NCBI GenBank assembly: GCA_039679375.1
Contig: JBDKVA010000162.1
Location: 1 to 49,130, forward strand
Length of the DNA: 49,130 nucleotides
Source of the DNA: JBDKVA01 sp039679375
Lineage (GTDB): Bacteria; Bacillota; Clostridia; Acetivibrionales; DTU013
Direction: 5' to 3'
Shown here: positions 25,825 to 33,306 of the stretch, in pieces
Position numbering within the stretch: the first letter of the stretch is position 1
Layout: every line of letters begins with the position of its first letter
The notes under the pieces: model-generated
The model's input: the letters and a program-made list of their open reading frames with translations, nothing else
Told to the model about the DNA's origin: nothing
Database searches by the model: none
Made by a program: the position numbers and the translations under genes

Positions 25825-26646
25825 ATGGATGATCTGATATCAGTTCTTATTGCAGATGACAATAGTGTATTTTGTGATGTGCTTTGCGAATACCTGAACC
25901 GATGCGACGATATAGTCGTGAAGGGTGTAGCCAGAGATGGCCTGGAGGCCCTTAAAATGATAAAGGAGCTGCTGCCTGAGATTGTTGTACTTGATCTGAT
26001 CATGCCCAATCTTGACGGAATCGGTGTGCTTGAAAGAATATCAGAGATGCATCTGAAGAGAGAACCTATTTTTGTTATGCTGACGGCGATTGGAAAAGAC
26101 ATATTTATTCAGAAGACGATCGAACTTGGGGCAGAATATTATATTCTCAAACCTTTTGATATCGATGTTCTTGTTTCGCGGATCAGACAGATACATAAGG
26201 AAAAAACAGTTGCACGTGAGAAAATGACAGCGATGACCGTAAAAGGTGAAAAGTCAGCCGAGTCGGAGAAGTACCGTTTCGAACATATTATTACAGGCTT
26301 AATCAAGGGATTGGGCATACAACCTAATATGATCGGATACCATTATTTGCGGGAAGCAGTGATCCTGTCGATGGAAAATAAAAGTATACATAATTCAACA
26401 ATGAAACGTATTTATACTGAAATAGCAGAAAAGCACCACACTTCGACGAAGAATATCGCAAGGGGTATCCGGTGTGCAGTCGATAATGCATACAAGGTTT
26501 TAAGGTGTGCAGACGGGATCGAATTGAACAAGGTGATTGATCTGAATAAGGAAAAGAAACCAACCAATGTTCAGCTGATTACTTTGCTGGCCGAAAAAGC
26601 CAGACTCGAAATGAAACTCCACGAAAAAAATGCAAGAATAAATTAA
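25825..26646 (+). CDS. Spo0A-like response regulator, paralogue with altered DNA-binding helix
   Basis: A 273-residue response regulator. The receiver domain (1-125) is complete: acidic pair D11/D12, phosphoacceptor D57 (VVLDLIMPNLDG), the switch Thr in VMLTAIG and the Lys in ILKPFD. After a linker, residues about 160-265 match the Spo0A effector fold (IITGLIKGLGI, GYHYLREAV, KPTNVQLITLLAEKARLE). The recognition helix, nearly invariant in true Spo0A (SRVERAIRHAIEVAW), here reads KNIARGIRCAVDNAY. So it is probably not the sporulation master regulator but a paralogue with another target. It lies 57 nt after the kinase-like gene on the same strand and shares its terminator. ATG chosen with GGGAG upstream. 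Confidence 0.88.
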   Translation: MDDLISVLIADDNSVFCDVLCEYLNRCDDIVVKGVARDGLEALKMIKELLPEIVVLDLIMPNLDGIGVLERISEMHLKREPIFVMLTAIGKDIFIQKTIELGAEYYILKPFDIDVLVSRIRQIHKEKTVAREKMTAMTVKGEKSAESEKYRFEHIITGLIKGLGIQPNMIGYHYLREAVILSMENKSIHNSTMKRIYTEIAEKHHTSTKNIARGIRCAVDNAYKVLRCADGIELNKVIDLNKEKKPTNVQLITLLAEKARLEMKLHEKNARIN

Positions 26647-26655
26647 TTATAAAAT

Positions 26656-26683
26656 AAAAAAACTGCCGATCGGCAGTTTTTTT
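26656..26683. terminator. Bidirectional terminator
   Basis: AAAAAAACTGCCG-AT-CGGCAGTTTTTTT is a perfect 13-bp stem with T runs on both strands. It closes the aro-like/Spo0A-like unit (plus) and the HU gene (minus). Confidence 0.9.
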
Positions 26684-26695
26684 ATTCATAATTTG

Positions 26696-26974
26696 TTATT
26701 TCTTATTCACTTTATCCTTTAATACCTTGCCAGCCTTGAATACAGGTGCTTTTGATGCAGGAATAGTGATTTCCTTCTTAGTCTGGGGGTTTCTGCCTTT
26801 TCTAGCAGCCCTTTTGCGAACTTCAAATGTTCCGAATCCAACCAATACAACCTTTTCTCCACCCTTGAGAGCTTCCTCTACGGAACCGATGAAAGCATTG
26901 AGAGCAACTTCGCTGTTCTTCTTGTTTAAACCTGATTTAGCGGCGATGGAATTAATTAAATCTGTCTTATTCAT
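26696..26974 (-). CDS. hup: HU family DNA-binding protein
   Basis: A 92-residue histone-like protein that binds and bends DNA as a dimer. MNKTDLINSIAAKSGLNKK, the GFGTFEVRKRAARKGRNPQT beta-arm and the C-terminal FKAGKVLKDKV are classic HU. I start at 26974, where AGGAGG lies ten nucleotides upstream; the longer frame to 27046 is not needed. Monocistronic, sharing a terminator with the Spo0A-like gene. Confidence 0.97.
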   Translation of the reverse strand: MNKTDLINSIAAKSGLNKKNSEVALNAFIGSVEEALKGGEKVVLVGFGTFEVRKRAARKGRNPQTKKEITIPASKAPVFKAGKVLKDKVNKK

Positions 26975-27103
26975 TAAATACAACCTCCTAAATTTGGAAT
27001 TCGACATTATTTTATAATGAAAGTGGCATGAAGTCAAGCTTTTCACAATAATTTAGGCTATTAGCACTACAAAATATGTGTAAAAACGACTATATAAGTA
27101 TGA

Positions 27104-27484
27104 TCATTGCAGAATGCGTATTTCAACATTATTATTCAACAAATTTTTTAGCTTTCTTACAAACTGGTTTTCCTTATTTTCAACCGGTGATTTTCCAAGA
27201 ATGATACAATTTATGTTGTTATCATCTGCGTATTGTGCAATTGTGCCTTCGATGTCATCGGATTTCAAGACTGTCAGATTGGCGCCTATACTTTTAGAAA
27301 TACTGAAGAGGTATTCCAATGCTTCCGATTCCTTAGCACTATCCAGAAAATTCAAGTCGTTTTTTACTACATTTATTACATATAATGTTCCATTATGCTC
27401 GTTTACGATCTCATGGGCTTTTTTTATCAACCTTTCACAATTCTTTTGCTGTGTTACGCAAACCAGTATATTTTTTGTTTCCAC
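27104..27484 (-). CDS. Universal stress protein (UspA) family protein
   Basis: A 126-residue single Usp domain. It begins with KNILVCVTQQKN, like the Usp domain of KdpD sensor kinases, and ends with a KNLLNNNVEIRIL strand. The usual ATP-binding GxxGS(9)S/T loop is replaced by ILGKSPVENKENQFVRKL, so nucleotide binding is doubtful. The start codon is GTG with GAGG eight nucleotides upstream. Its upstream region carries a MITE-like element. Confidence 0.8.
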   Translation of the reverse strand: METKNILVCVTQQKNCERLIKKAHEIVNEHNGTLYVINVVKNDLNFLDSAKESEALEYLFSISKSIGANLTVLKSDDIEGTIAQYADDNNINCIILGKSPVENKENQFVRKLKNLLNNNVEIRILQ

Positions 27485-27526
27485 GAAAAAGCCTCTTTTC
27501 TATTGTTAACATTGACCCGCGATTCG

Positions 27527-27694
27527 CTAGGAGTCCGATCGGAAACTCCTGCACGCATCTTTTCGTCCATTGTTTCCGCCCAAATTCTTTCAAAAAAAAC
27601 GTTAAATATCCAGATATTCGCCGTTTTTTTGAAAGTTTTGGACAAAAAAATGGCCTAAAAATCTGCATACATTAGTTTCCGATCGGACTCCTAG
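27527..27694. repeat. MITE-like element with 21-bp perfect terminal inverted repeats
   Basis: The left end 27527-27547 (CTAGGAGTCCGATCGGAAAC and one more T) is the exact reverse complement of 27674-27694. Inside, CTTTCAAAAAAAACG and CGTTTTTTTGAAAG form a second nested stem, so the 168-bp unit folds into a long hairpin. Its right end (27661-27691) recurs at 31465-31496. No open frame or transposase. It occupies most of the 417-bp gap between the Usp and fumarate hydratase genes. Confidence 0.7.
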
Positions 27695-27901
27695 TTCCCC
27701 ATACCCTATTATACCAAAAAGGTGCAAAAAAGTCTTATGAACGAGTTGTAAACAAGTTGTGAATTTTATGTGTCACTTGCTTTTTGTGAATTGATAATAT
27801 ATCATAAAAACGAAGTTTACAAACTGCACCAGTTTTGTTCCCGGGGCCTTATTAAAAGCAGCCGGGCTGGATTATGCTGCAGCAGGTTTGATGGAGGAAA
27901 T

Positions 27902-28744
27902 ATGAAGGAAATAAAAGTTTCACAGATCATAGAAGCGGTCGAGCAGCTCTGCATGAACGCCAATTATGACTTGAACGGCGATATACTGGAGGCTCTGAAG
28001 GAAGGTGTGCGGTGCGAGAAATCGTCTACCGGGAGGCGTGTGCTTGAACAACTCGTCGAGAATGCGGAGATTGCCTCGGCAGAACGCATGGCCATATGCC
28101 AGGATACCGGCATGGCTGTGGTATTCATTGAGATCGGACAGGATGTACATATCACCGGAGGCAGCCTGGTAGATGCTATAAATGAGGGCGTCAGAAGGGG
28201 ATATGCAAAGGGTTTTCTAAGAAAATCCGTTGTTTCGGACCCGCTGGATAGAAAAAATACGGGAGATAATACACCGGCAGTGATACACTTTGATATCAAA
28301 ATGGGCGACAGCTTGAAGATTATACTGGCTCCGAAAGGATTCGGCAGTGAAAATATGAGTGCGGTACGAATGCTGAAGCCTGCTGACGGGGTGGATGGAG
28401 TCAGGAGGTTCATAGAGGAGACAGTCGAAAATGCCGGTCCGAATCCTTGCCCGCCGGTTGTGGTCGGCGTAGGGATCGGCGGAACAATGGAAAAAGCGGC
28501 TATTCTGGCGAAGAAAGCACTATTGAGGCCTGTCAGCCGACACAATCCAAAGGAAGAGATAAAAAATCTGGAGACAGAGATGCTGGAACGCATCAACCGC
28601 CTTGGCATAGGCCCTGCCGGCCTGGGTGGGTTGCTCACTGCCATGGCGGTAAATATTGAAGTGTTCCCAACGCACATTGCCGGTCTGCCGGTAGCGGTAA
28701 ACATGAGCTGTCATGTAACCAGGCATGCGGAAGTTGTGCTATAG
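27902..28744 (+). CDS. fumA: Fumarate hydratase class I, alpha subunit
   Basis: A 280-residue subunit of the oxygen-sensitive [4Fe-4S] fumarase (or L(+)-tartrate dehydratase type), which interconverts fumarate and malate. The cluster cysteines are visible in MAICQDTG (Cys66), NPCPPVVVGVGIGGT and MSCHVTRHAE. GIGGTMEKAAILAKKALLRP is diagnostic. The ATG at 27902 has GGAGG in front; the longer frame from 27770 runs into the repeat region. The beta subunit follows 95 nt later, the usual two-gene clostridial arrangement. A tartrate dehydratase role cannot be excluded. Confidence 0.93.
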   Translation: MKEIKVSQIIEAVEQLCMNANYDLNGDILEALKEGVRCEKSSTGRRVLEQLVENAEIASAERMAICQDTGMAVVFIEIGQDVHITGGSLVDAINEGVRRGYAKGFLRKSVVSDPLDRKNTGDNTPAVIHFDIKMGDSLKIILAPKGFGSENMSAVRMLKPADGVDGVRRFIEETVENAGPNPCPPVVVGVGIGGTMEKAAILAKKALLRPVSRHNPKEEIKNLETEMLERINRLGIGPAGLGGLLTAMAVNIEVFPTHIAGLPVAVNMSCHVTRHAEVVL

Positions 28745-28839
28745 CGAATGAAATGGCTTACAAAACCTTACTGTGCATGACAGATATATAAGTAAATAGT
28801 GCCGGAGCACAGCGGCAGAATACGGAAATGGAGTACATT

Positions 28840-29400
28840 ATGGAAAACATTATAAGGATCGGGACACCATTTGCAAAAGAGGCGGCAAGACAGATGAGAG
28901 CAGGCGATATGGTGTATATAAACGGTACTGTTTATGCTGCCAGGGATGCTGCTCATAAAAAGCTCATTGAACTGTTGAAGCAGGGAAAAGAGCTTCCGTT
29001 TGACGTCCGTGACCAAATTATCTATTATGTCGGCCCATGCCCGGCCAGGCCCGGACAGGTCATCGGATCGGCCGGACCAACCACCAGCGGGCGGATGGAT
29101 GCATATGCACCCTTGCTTCTGGAGCGCGGGCTCACCGGAATGATCGGGAAAGGACTGAGAGATGAAAATGTGATTACCTCCATGATAAAGTATGGCGCAG
29201 TATACTTTGGCGCTACTGGCGGCGCAGGGGCGCTTCTGGCAAAGTGTATTATTGCTGAAGAAATAACTGCATTTCCGGAGCTTGGACCGGAAGCTTTAAG
29301 AAAACTTACGGTGAGCAATTTCCCTGCTACGGTTGTCATAGACAGCACAGGTACGGATTTGTATAAGTCCGGACGAGAAAAGTATAAAATCGATCAGTGA
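28840..29400 (+). CDS. fumB: Fumarate hydratase class I, beta subunit
   Basis: A 186-residue partner of the preceding subunit. It has the swivelling-domain motifs of this family: GDMVYINGTVYAARDAAHKK, GPCPARPGQVIGSAGPTTSGRMD, MIGKG and GATGGAGALLAKCI. I prefer the ATG at 28840 with GGAG six nucleotides upstream; an ATG four codons earlier is possible. Length is normal for the separate beta subunit. Together the pair supplies the reductive or oxidative C4 branch in an anaerobe. Confidence 0.93.
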   Translation: MENIIRIGTPFAKEAARQMRAGDMVYINGTVYAARDAAHKKLIELLKQGKELPFDVRDQIIYYVGPCPARPGQVIGSAGPTTSGRMDAYAPLLLERGLTGMIGKGLRDENVITSMIKYGAVYFGATGGAGALLAKCIIAEEITAFPELGPEALRKLTVSNFPATVVIDSTGTDLYKSGREKYKIDQ

Positions 29401-29524
29401 TAAGTATTTATTTTTAACTTTTTTATTGATAATCAAGATAAAAGAAGGGTATATTTTAATTTGATAATAGTGTATAATAAACTGAAATTATTACCAAGAC
29501 ATAAAGTTTAGGAGGAATGGATTT

Positions 29525-29737
29525 ATGGCTAGGGTTACCAAGGATATGATCATATCGGATATTTTAAAGCTGGACAGAGGCACTGTGCCGATACTGCTTA
29601 ACAGTGGCATGCATTGCCTTGGTTGTCCGTCGTCAGCAGGAGAAAGCCTTGAAGATGCATGTGCGATCCACGGTATCGATGCTGACCAGGTCGTTGTTGA
29701 ACTGAATAAGTACCTGGCGTCAAAGGAAGGCAAATAA
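29525..29737 (+). CDS. DUF1858 protein
   Basis: A 70-residue protein entirely of DUF1858. It has the short helical body (MIISDILKLDRGTVPILLNSG) and the MHCLGCPSS motif with a CxxC pair that may bind a metal or cluster or act in redox. Such proteins occur alone or fused to hybrid-cluster and sulfur-related domains. AGGAGG lies before the ATG. It precedes purA by 34 nt and may be cotranscribed. Function unknown. Confidence 0.88.
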   Translation: MARVTKDMIISDILKLDRGTVPILLNSGMHCLGCPSSAGESLEDACAIHGIDADQVVVELNKYLASKEGK

Positions 29738-29771
29738 GGTTAATTGAGAGATTTGTGAATGGGGGATTTAC

Positions 29772-31043
29772 ATGGCGGTTAGAGTGGTTGTAGGCACTCA
29801 ATGGGGTGACGAGGGTAAAGGCAAGTACATTGACATGCTTGCAAAGGATTCTGACCTTGTGATCCGTTACTCGGGAGGAAACAATGCCGGACATACGATC
29901 GTGGCGGACGGAGTAAAATATGCCATGCATCTTATACCATCGGGTATTTTGCATAGGGGGAAGGTCTGCATCATCGGAAATGGCGTTGTTGTTGACCCTG
30001 CTGTGTTACTGAAGGAAATAGAGGAGCTTGCGCAAAAGGGGATTAGTACCAACAGGCTTCTGATCAGCGACAGGGCTCATGTCATCATGCCCTACCACAA
30101 GCTCCTTGATGAATTGCAGGAAGGCCAAAGGGGTTCCGGGAATCTGGGCACGACGAAGAGAGGCATCGGCCCTGCTTATTCGGATAAAACCGAGCGATGC
30201 GGCATCCGCATGTGCGATTTTATTGACAAGGATCAGTTCGAATTAAAGGTAAGGGAAAACCTGTTGATCAAAAATCAAATCATTGAGAAAGTGTATGGCG
30301 GCAATGGACTTGACGCCGATGCCATTATTGATGAGTACAGCAGGTATGCGGAGCTTTTGAAGGAATATGTGACAGATGTCAACTCAACCATCGGAGACGC
30401 AATACAGGAAGGCCGAAACATACTGCTGGAAGGTGCTCAGGCTACTTTCCTTGATCTTGACTTTGGCACCTATCCGTTCGTCACATCCTCCAACCCGGTG
30501 GCAGGCGGCGTCTGCACCGGCGCCGGTATTGGACCAACCTATATAAATGAGATCTATGGGGTTTTGAAGGCATATACTTCCAGAGTTGGCACCGGACCTT
30601 TCCCGACGGAACAGAGCAATGAGATCGGTGATACTATAAGAGAACTGGGCTGGGAATATGGCACCACTACGGGAAGGCCCAGGAGATGCGGCTGGCTGGA
30701 TACGGTCATGATTCGCTATGCGGCGCGCATAAACGGCCTGACAGCCCTTGCAATCAACCATGTCGATACCATAGGCAAGCTTGGCAAGGTTAAGCTCTGT
30801 ACGGCATACAGGAAGGATGACATAGTAATCAGGCATTTCCCTGCAAGCCTTAAGGAACTGGCCAAATGTGAGCCCATTTATGAGGAATTTGAAGGATGGA
30901 ATGAAGATATCTCCTCAATAAGGAGATTTGATGATCTGCCGGCAAATGCCCGTAAGTATCTGAAGCGGATCGAAGAACTTGTAGGTGTGAAAATTGCGCT
31001 GATTGGCGTAGGCAAAGACCGCGAGCAGACGATCACAGTATGA
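29772..31043 (+). CDS. purA: Adenylosuccinate synthetase
   Basis: A 423-residue enzyme for the first committed step from IMP to AMP (IMP, aspartate, GTP). The P-loop-like GDEGKGK, GGNNAGHT, GTTKRGIGPAYSDK, SSNPVAGGVCTGAGIGPT and TTTGRPRRCGWLD blocks are all intact. Length is standard. GGGGG lies before the ATG. No purine riboswitch or PurR box was noticed upstream. A tRNA-Lys with its own promoter follows. Confidence 0.97.
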   Translation: MAVRVVVGTQWGDEGKGKYIDMLAKDSDLVIRYSGGNNAGHTIVADGVKYAMHLIPSGILHRGKVCIIGNGVVVDPAVLLKEIEELAQKGISTNRLLISDRAHVIMPYHKLLDELQEGQRGSGNLGTTKRGIGPAYSDKTERCGIRMCDFIDKDQFELKVRENLLIKNQIIEKVYGGNGLDADAIIDEYSRYAELLKEYVTDVNSTIGDAIQEGRNILLEGAQATFLDLDFGTYPFVTSSNPVAGGVCTGAGIGPTYINEIYGVLKAYTSRVGTGPFPTEQSNEIGDTIRELGWEYGTTTGRPRRCGWLDTVMIRYAARINGLTALAINHVDTIGKLGKVKLCTAYRKDDIVIRHFPASLKELAKCEPIYEEFEGWNEDISSIRRFDDLPANARKYLKRIEELVGVKIALIGVGKDREQTITV

Positions 31044-31090
31044 TTACAGATCGGAATCTGGTGATATCCCGAAAAATAAATTTTCGGTGG

Positions 31091-31120
31091 TTGACAAAAA
31101 CATAGACTATACTGTATGAT
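31091..31120 (+). promoter_or_regulatory. Promoter of tRNA-Lys
   Basis: TTGACA (31091-31096), 18-nt spacer, TATGAT (31115-31120). The tRNA begins 45 nt after the -10. Confidence 0.75.
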
Positions 31121-31164
31121 ATATACTTGTGTGGTTAAAGCGCATAGGTATATATCATTCATAC

Positions 31165-31240
31165 GGGCCATTAGCTCAGATGGCAGAGCACTTGACTTTT
31201 AATCAAGGTGTCTGGAGTTCGAGTCTCCAATGGCTCACCA
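31165..31240 (+). tRNA. tRNA-Lys (anticodon TTT)
   Basis: Acceptor GGGCCAT pairs with ATGGCTC (one G-U), discriminator A and encoded CCA. The anticodon stem CTTGA/TCAAG with loop CTTTTAA gives TTT. The T arm has GTTCGAGTC. Monocistronic with a consensus-like promoter. Confidence 0.96.
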
Positions 31241-31271
31241 AGGCTTTTTGCGGTAGCAAATGAGCCAACCT

Positions 31272-31300
31272 ATTAAAAGCTTCGCGCAGCGAGGCTTTTT
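31272..31300 (+). terminator. Terminator after tRNA-Lys, copy 1
   Basis: AAAAGCTTCGC-GCA-GCGAGGCTTTTT is an 11-bp stem with a T run 32 nt past the tRNA. The same 29 bases recur at 31328-31356. Confidence 0.85.
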
Positions 31301-31327
31301 TTATCCACCAAAGGCGGCATAATTTAC

Positions 31328-31356
31328 ATTAAAAGCTTCGCGCAGCGAGGCTTTTT
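31328..31356 (+). terminator. Terminator after tRNA-Lys, copy 2 (tandem duplicate)
   Basis: Identical over 29 nt to 31272-31300, with a unique 27-nt spacer. A third, weaker AAAGCTTGAAGGGCTTTTTT hairpin follows near 31369-31390. Confidence 0.8.
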
Positions 31357-31464
31357 GAATCTTTCATAAAGCTTGAAGGGCTTTTTTTTCATACCTTCGC
31401 AGGTCGTCAAATACTTTTCTGGGACTTTCGGTAAGATTTCTTTTGATATAATCCCGCTTTTTTT

Positions 31465-31496
31465 ATCTGCATACATTAGTTCCCAAGCAGACTCCT
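31465..31496. repeat. Partial copy of the MITE-like right end
   Basis: ATCTGCATACATTAGTT is identical to 27661-27677. The following 15 bases match at 11, ending in GACTCCT. The other arm is absent, so this is a truncated or diverged copy. Confidence 0.6.
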
Positions 31497-31515
31497 ATAA
31501 TTTCACATAAAATTA

Positions 31516-31545
31516 TTGTATTTTACATGGGAAATATGTTATATT
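31516..31545 (+). promoter_or_regulatory. Promoter of the radical SAM repair gene
   Basis: TTGTAT (31516-31521), 18-nt spacer, TATATT (31540-31545), placing the start of transcription inside the adjacent LexA box. Confidence 0.6.
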
Positions 31546-31551
31546 TAAAAC

Positions 31552-31565
31552 AGAACATATGTTCG
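31552..31565. promoter_or_regulatory. LexA (SOS) box
   Basis: AGAACATATGTTCG matches the Gram-positive LexA consensus CGAACATATGTTCG at 13 of 14 positions, with the perfect palindrome GAACATATGTTC at 31553-31564. It lies just past the -10, so LexA would block the promoter. Confidence 0.88.
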
Positions 31566-31641
31566 AACCAGAGGAAGATGTACTGGTTATTATAATATGT
31601 TGATTAAGCTCAAGAACAATTGTTGGAAAGGAAACTACTTT

Positions 31642-32883
31642 GTGTCGAACATCATCATACCGAAACAATTGAATATTAAAGATAAGCTCGCTTTAATGAA
31701 TGACGATGCGAAGTACGAGGTTGGAGCTGACAGCGATGCTGAAAGCACTGCATTATTGTGTGCGGGCAATATAAAGGGTAAGGCTTCACCGCCTAAGGTA
31801 CCAAAGATGTTTTTAGCAAGCAGGTGCATTTTTAATTGTGCTTATTGCGGGTGCCGGTGTAGTCGTGAAGAGCGGGATAATTATTGTAATACGCCTTCGG
31901 AGCTTGCAAAAATGGCAGTTGACGAGGCAATAAGAAATGGGCATGGCGTGTTTGTCACTTCGGCAATATATAAAAACGCCGATTATACGCAGGAGCTGCT
32001 TGCAGAAACTATCCGGATAATGCGTGAAGAATATCGCTATAGTGGATTTATCCATGCAAAGGTTATGCCCGGTGCCGACCCGCAGCTGATAGAACGGACG
32101 GGAAAGTACGCCAACCGTTTGAGCATTAATATTGAGGTTGCACAAAGCTCGGGTTACAAGCGTATTGCCAAACAAAAAAATAAAACGAACATTTTAACGC
32201 CAATGAGTAGTATTTCTGAACAGATATTAGGAGCAAAATATGAAAAGCGCAGTTTTGCCACCTCGCAGACCACTCAGCTTATGGCAGGCAGTACGAACGA
32301 AGATGATCGCACCATTATGAGGTTGTCACAAGCATTATACAGTAAATACCGCTTAAAGCGGGTATATTATACTGCATTTCAATACAGGCATATGGCAAAG
32401 GGCTACGAAAATGAAGATTTGCAGATTACTAAAACGCCTTATTGGCGTATGGCACGGTTATATCAGGCAGACAGGTTAATGCAATTATACGGCTTTACAT
32501 CTGATGATGTAACACCGGTATCTGAACCCAATTTATATGAAGATATCGATCCAAAAGCGGCTTGGGCGCTCAGGCATATGGACATGTATCCTGTTGAGGT
32601 AAATAAAGCGGATTTTGACACGCTCATCCGTGTCCCAGGCATCGGGATTACTTATGCAAAGCGGATTATTGAAGCTCGACGGCATTGTATTATAACCTAC
32701 GATATCTTAAAGAAAATGCGAGTGTCCCTTAAACGGAGTATATACTTTATCACCTGTAACGGACAATATAAGGGCAACAATATTATTTTTTCGCCTGATT
32801 TAAGAAATGTACTGATAACAGGGCATGATGAATTATCCATATTTAATTCACTGGCGGTCGATGAACCGAATCCATGCGGGTAA
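31642..32883 (+). CDS. Radical SAM DNA modification/repair protein with helix-hairpin-helix
   Basis: A 413-residue protein matching, from memory, the family called putative DNA modification/repair radical SAM protein (TIGR03916). A CxxxCxxC cluster motif (Cys62, Cys66, Cys69 in CIFNCAYCGC) binds the [4Fe-4S] for SAM cleavage, with extra cysteines at 71 and 73. Near the C terminus IRVPGIGITYAKRIIEAR is a helix-hairpin-helix for non-specific DNA binding. GTG at 31642 is chosen because AAAGGA lies at good spacing; an ATG at 31597 would add 15 residues. It is usually paired with a uracil-DNA-glycosylase-like partner gene, which is missing here. The perfect SOS box upstream supports a DNA-damage role. 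Confidence 0.9.
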   Translation: MSNIIIPKQLNIKDKLALMNDDAKYEVGADSDAESTALLCAGNIKGKASPPKVPKMFLASRCIFNCAYCGCRCSREERDNYCNTPSELAKMAVDEAIRNGHGVFVTSAIYKNADYTQELLAETIRIMREEYRYSGFIHAKVMPGADPQLIERTGKYANRLSINIEVAQSSGYKRIAKQKNKTNILTPMSSISEQILGAKYEKRSFATSQTTQLMAGSTNEDDRTIMRLSQALYSKYRLKRVYYTAFQYRHMAKGYENEDLQITKTPYWRMARLYQADRLMQLYGFTSDDVTPVSEPNLYEDIDPKAAWALRHMDMYPVEVNKADFDTLIRVPGIGITYAKRIIEARRHCIITYDILKKMRVSLKRSIYFITCNGQYKGNNIIFSPDLRNVLITGHDELSIFNSLAVDEPNPCG

Positions 32884-32898
32884 ATTCAGGCATTTATA

Positions 32899-33025
32899 TA
32901 AATCACATATAGAATTAGGCAAAATTTCTGTTCAAAGTGAATACGGTGACGGAACAGAGTTTATTATCGAACCGCCGAAACGAACTGTTCTAGAAGTTGA
33001 TACGATACAGGTGGAAGCAAGTTGA
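32899..33025 (+). pseudogene. Histidine kinase C-terminal remnant
   Basis: In frame, YKSHIELGKISVQSEYGDGT followed by EFIIEPPKR is the last part of a HATPase domain, with two residues of the usual ELHGGK lost. The rest of the kinase is absent upstream, where the radical SAM gene ends. The following 33026-33303 stretch shows broken coding-like sequence (an in-frame phrase DKAQKEILEVSGYDGG with stops) but no gene. Confidence 0.65.
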
Positions 33026-33306
33026 GTTTGATTATATCCATTCTTTATATTGACTCATCCGTTTAGGTGCGGGAGAATGGAAATGATCGGTTTGTTCTTG
33101 CAGAGGTGAGATGGTTTACATGACAAAGCGCAAAAGGAGATACTTGAGGTAAGCGGTTATGATGGTGGAAGTGCAGATTAGTATACAGAATTTAAGTAAA
33201 AAGCAGGAAATATCTATAAATATGCCGAATACTGTTTGATCAATTTAATGTAAATATCTGAATGCCGTTATAAAAGTTTTTGGACAGATATTGCGGAGGA
33301 TAAATG

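Noticed and set aside
27395..27675. Several overlapping open frames in the MITE-like element
   Set aside because: They are by-products of the AT-rich inverted repeats; none has a start context or recognisable protein features.
31272..31356. Two equal 29-nt units with a 27-nt spacer as a mini CRISPR array
   Set aside because: Each unit is an intrinsic terminator with a T run directly behind a tRNA; only two copies and no cas genes.
32825..33025. 66-residue open frame after the radical SAM gene as a real gene
   Set aside because: Only its second half resembles protein (kinase C terminus), the start lies inside the upstream gene and no ribosome site is present.
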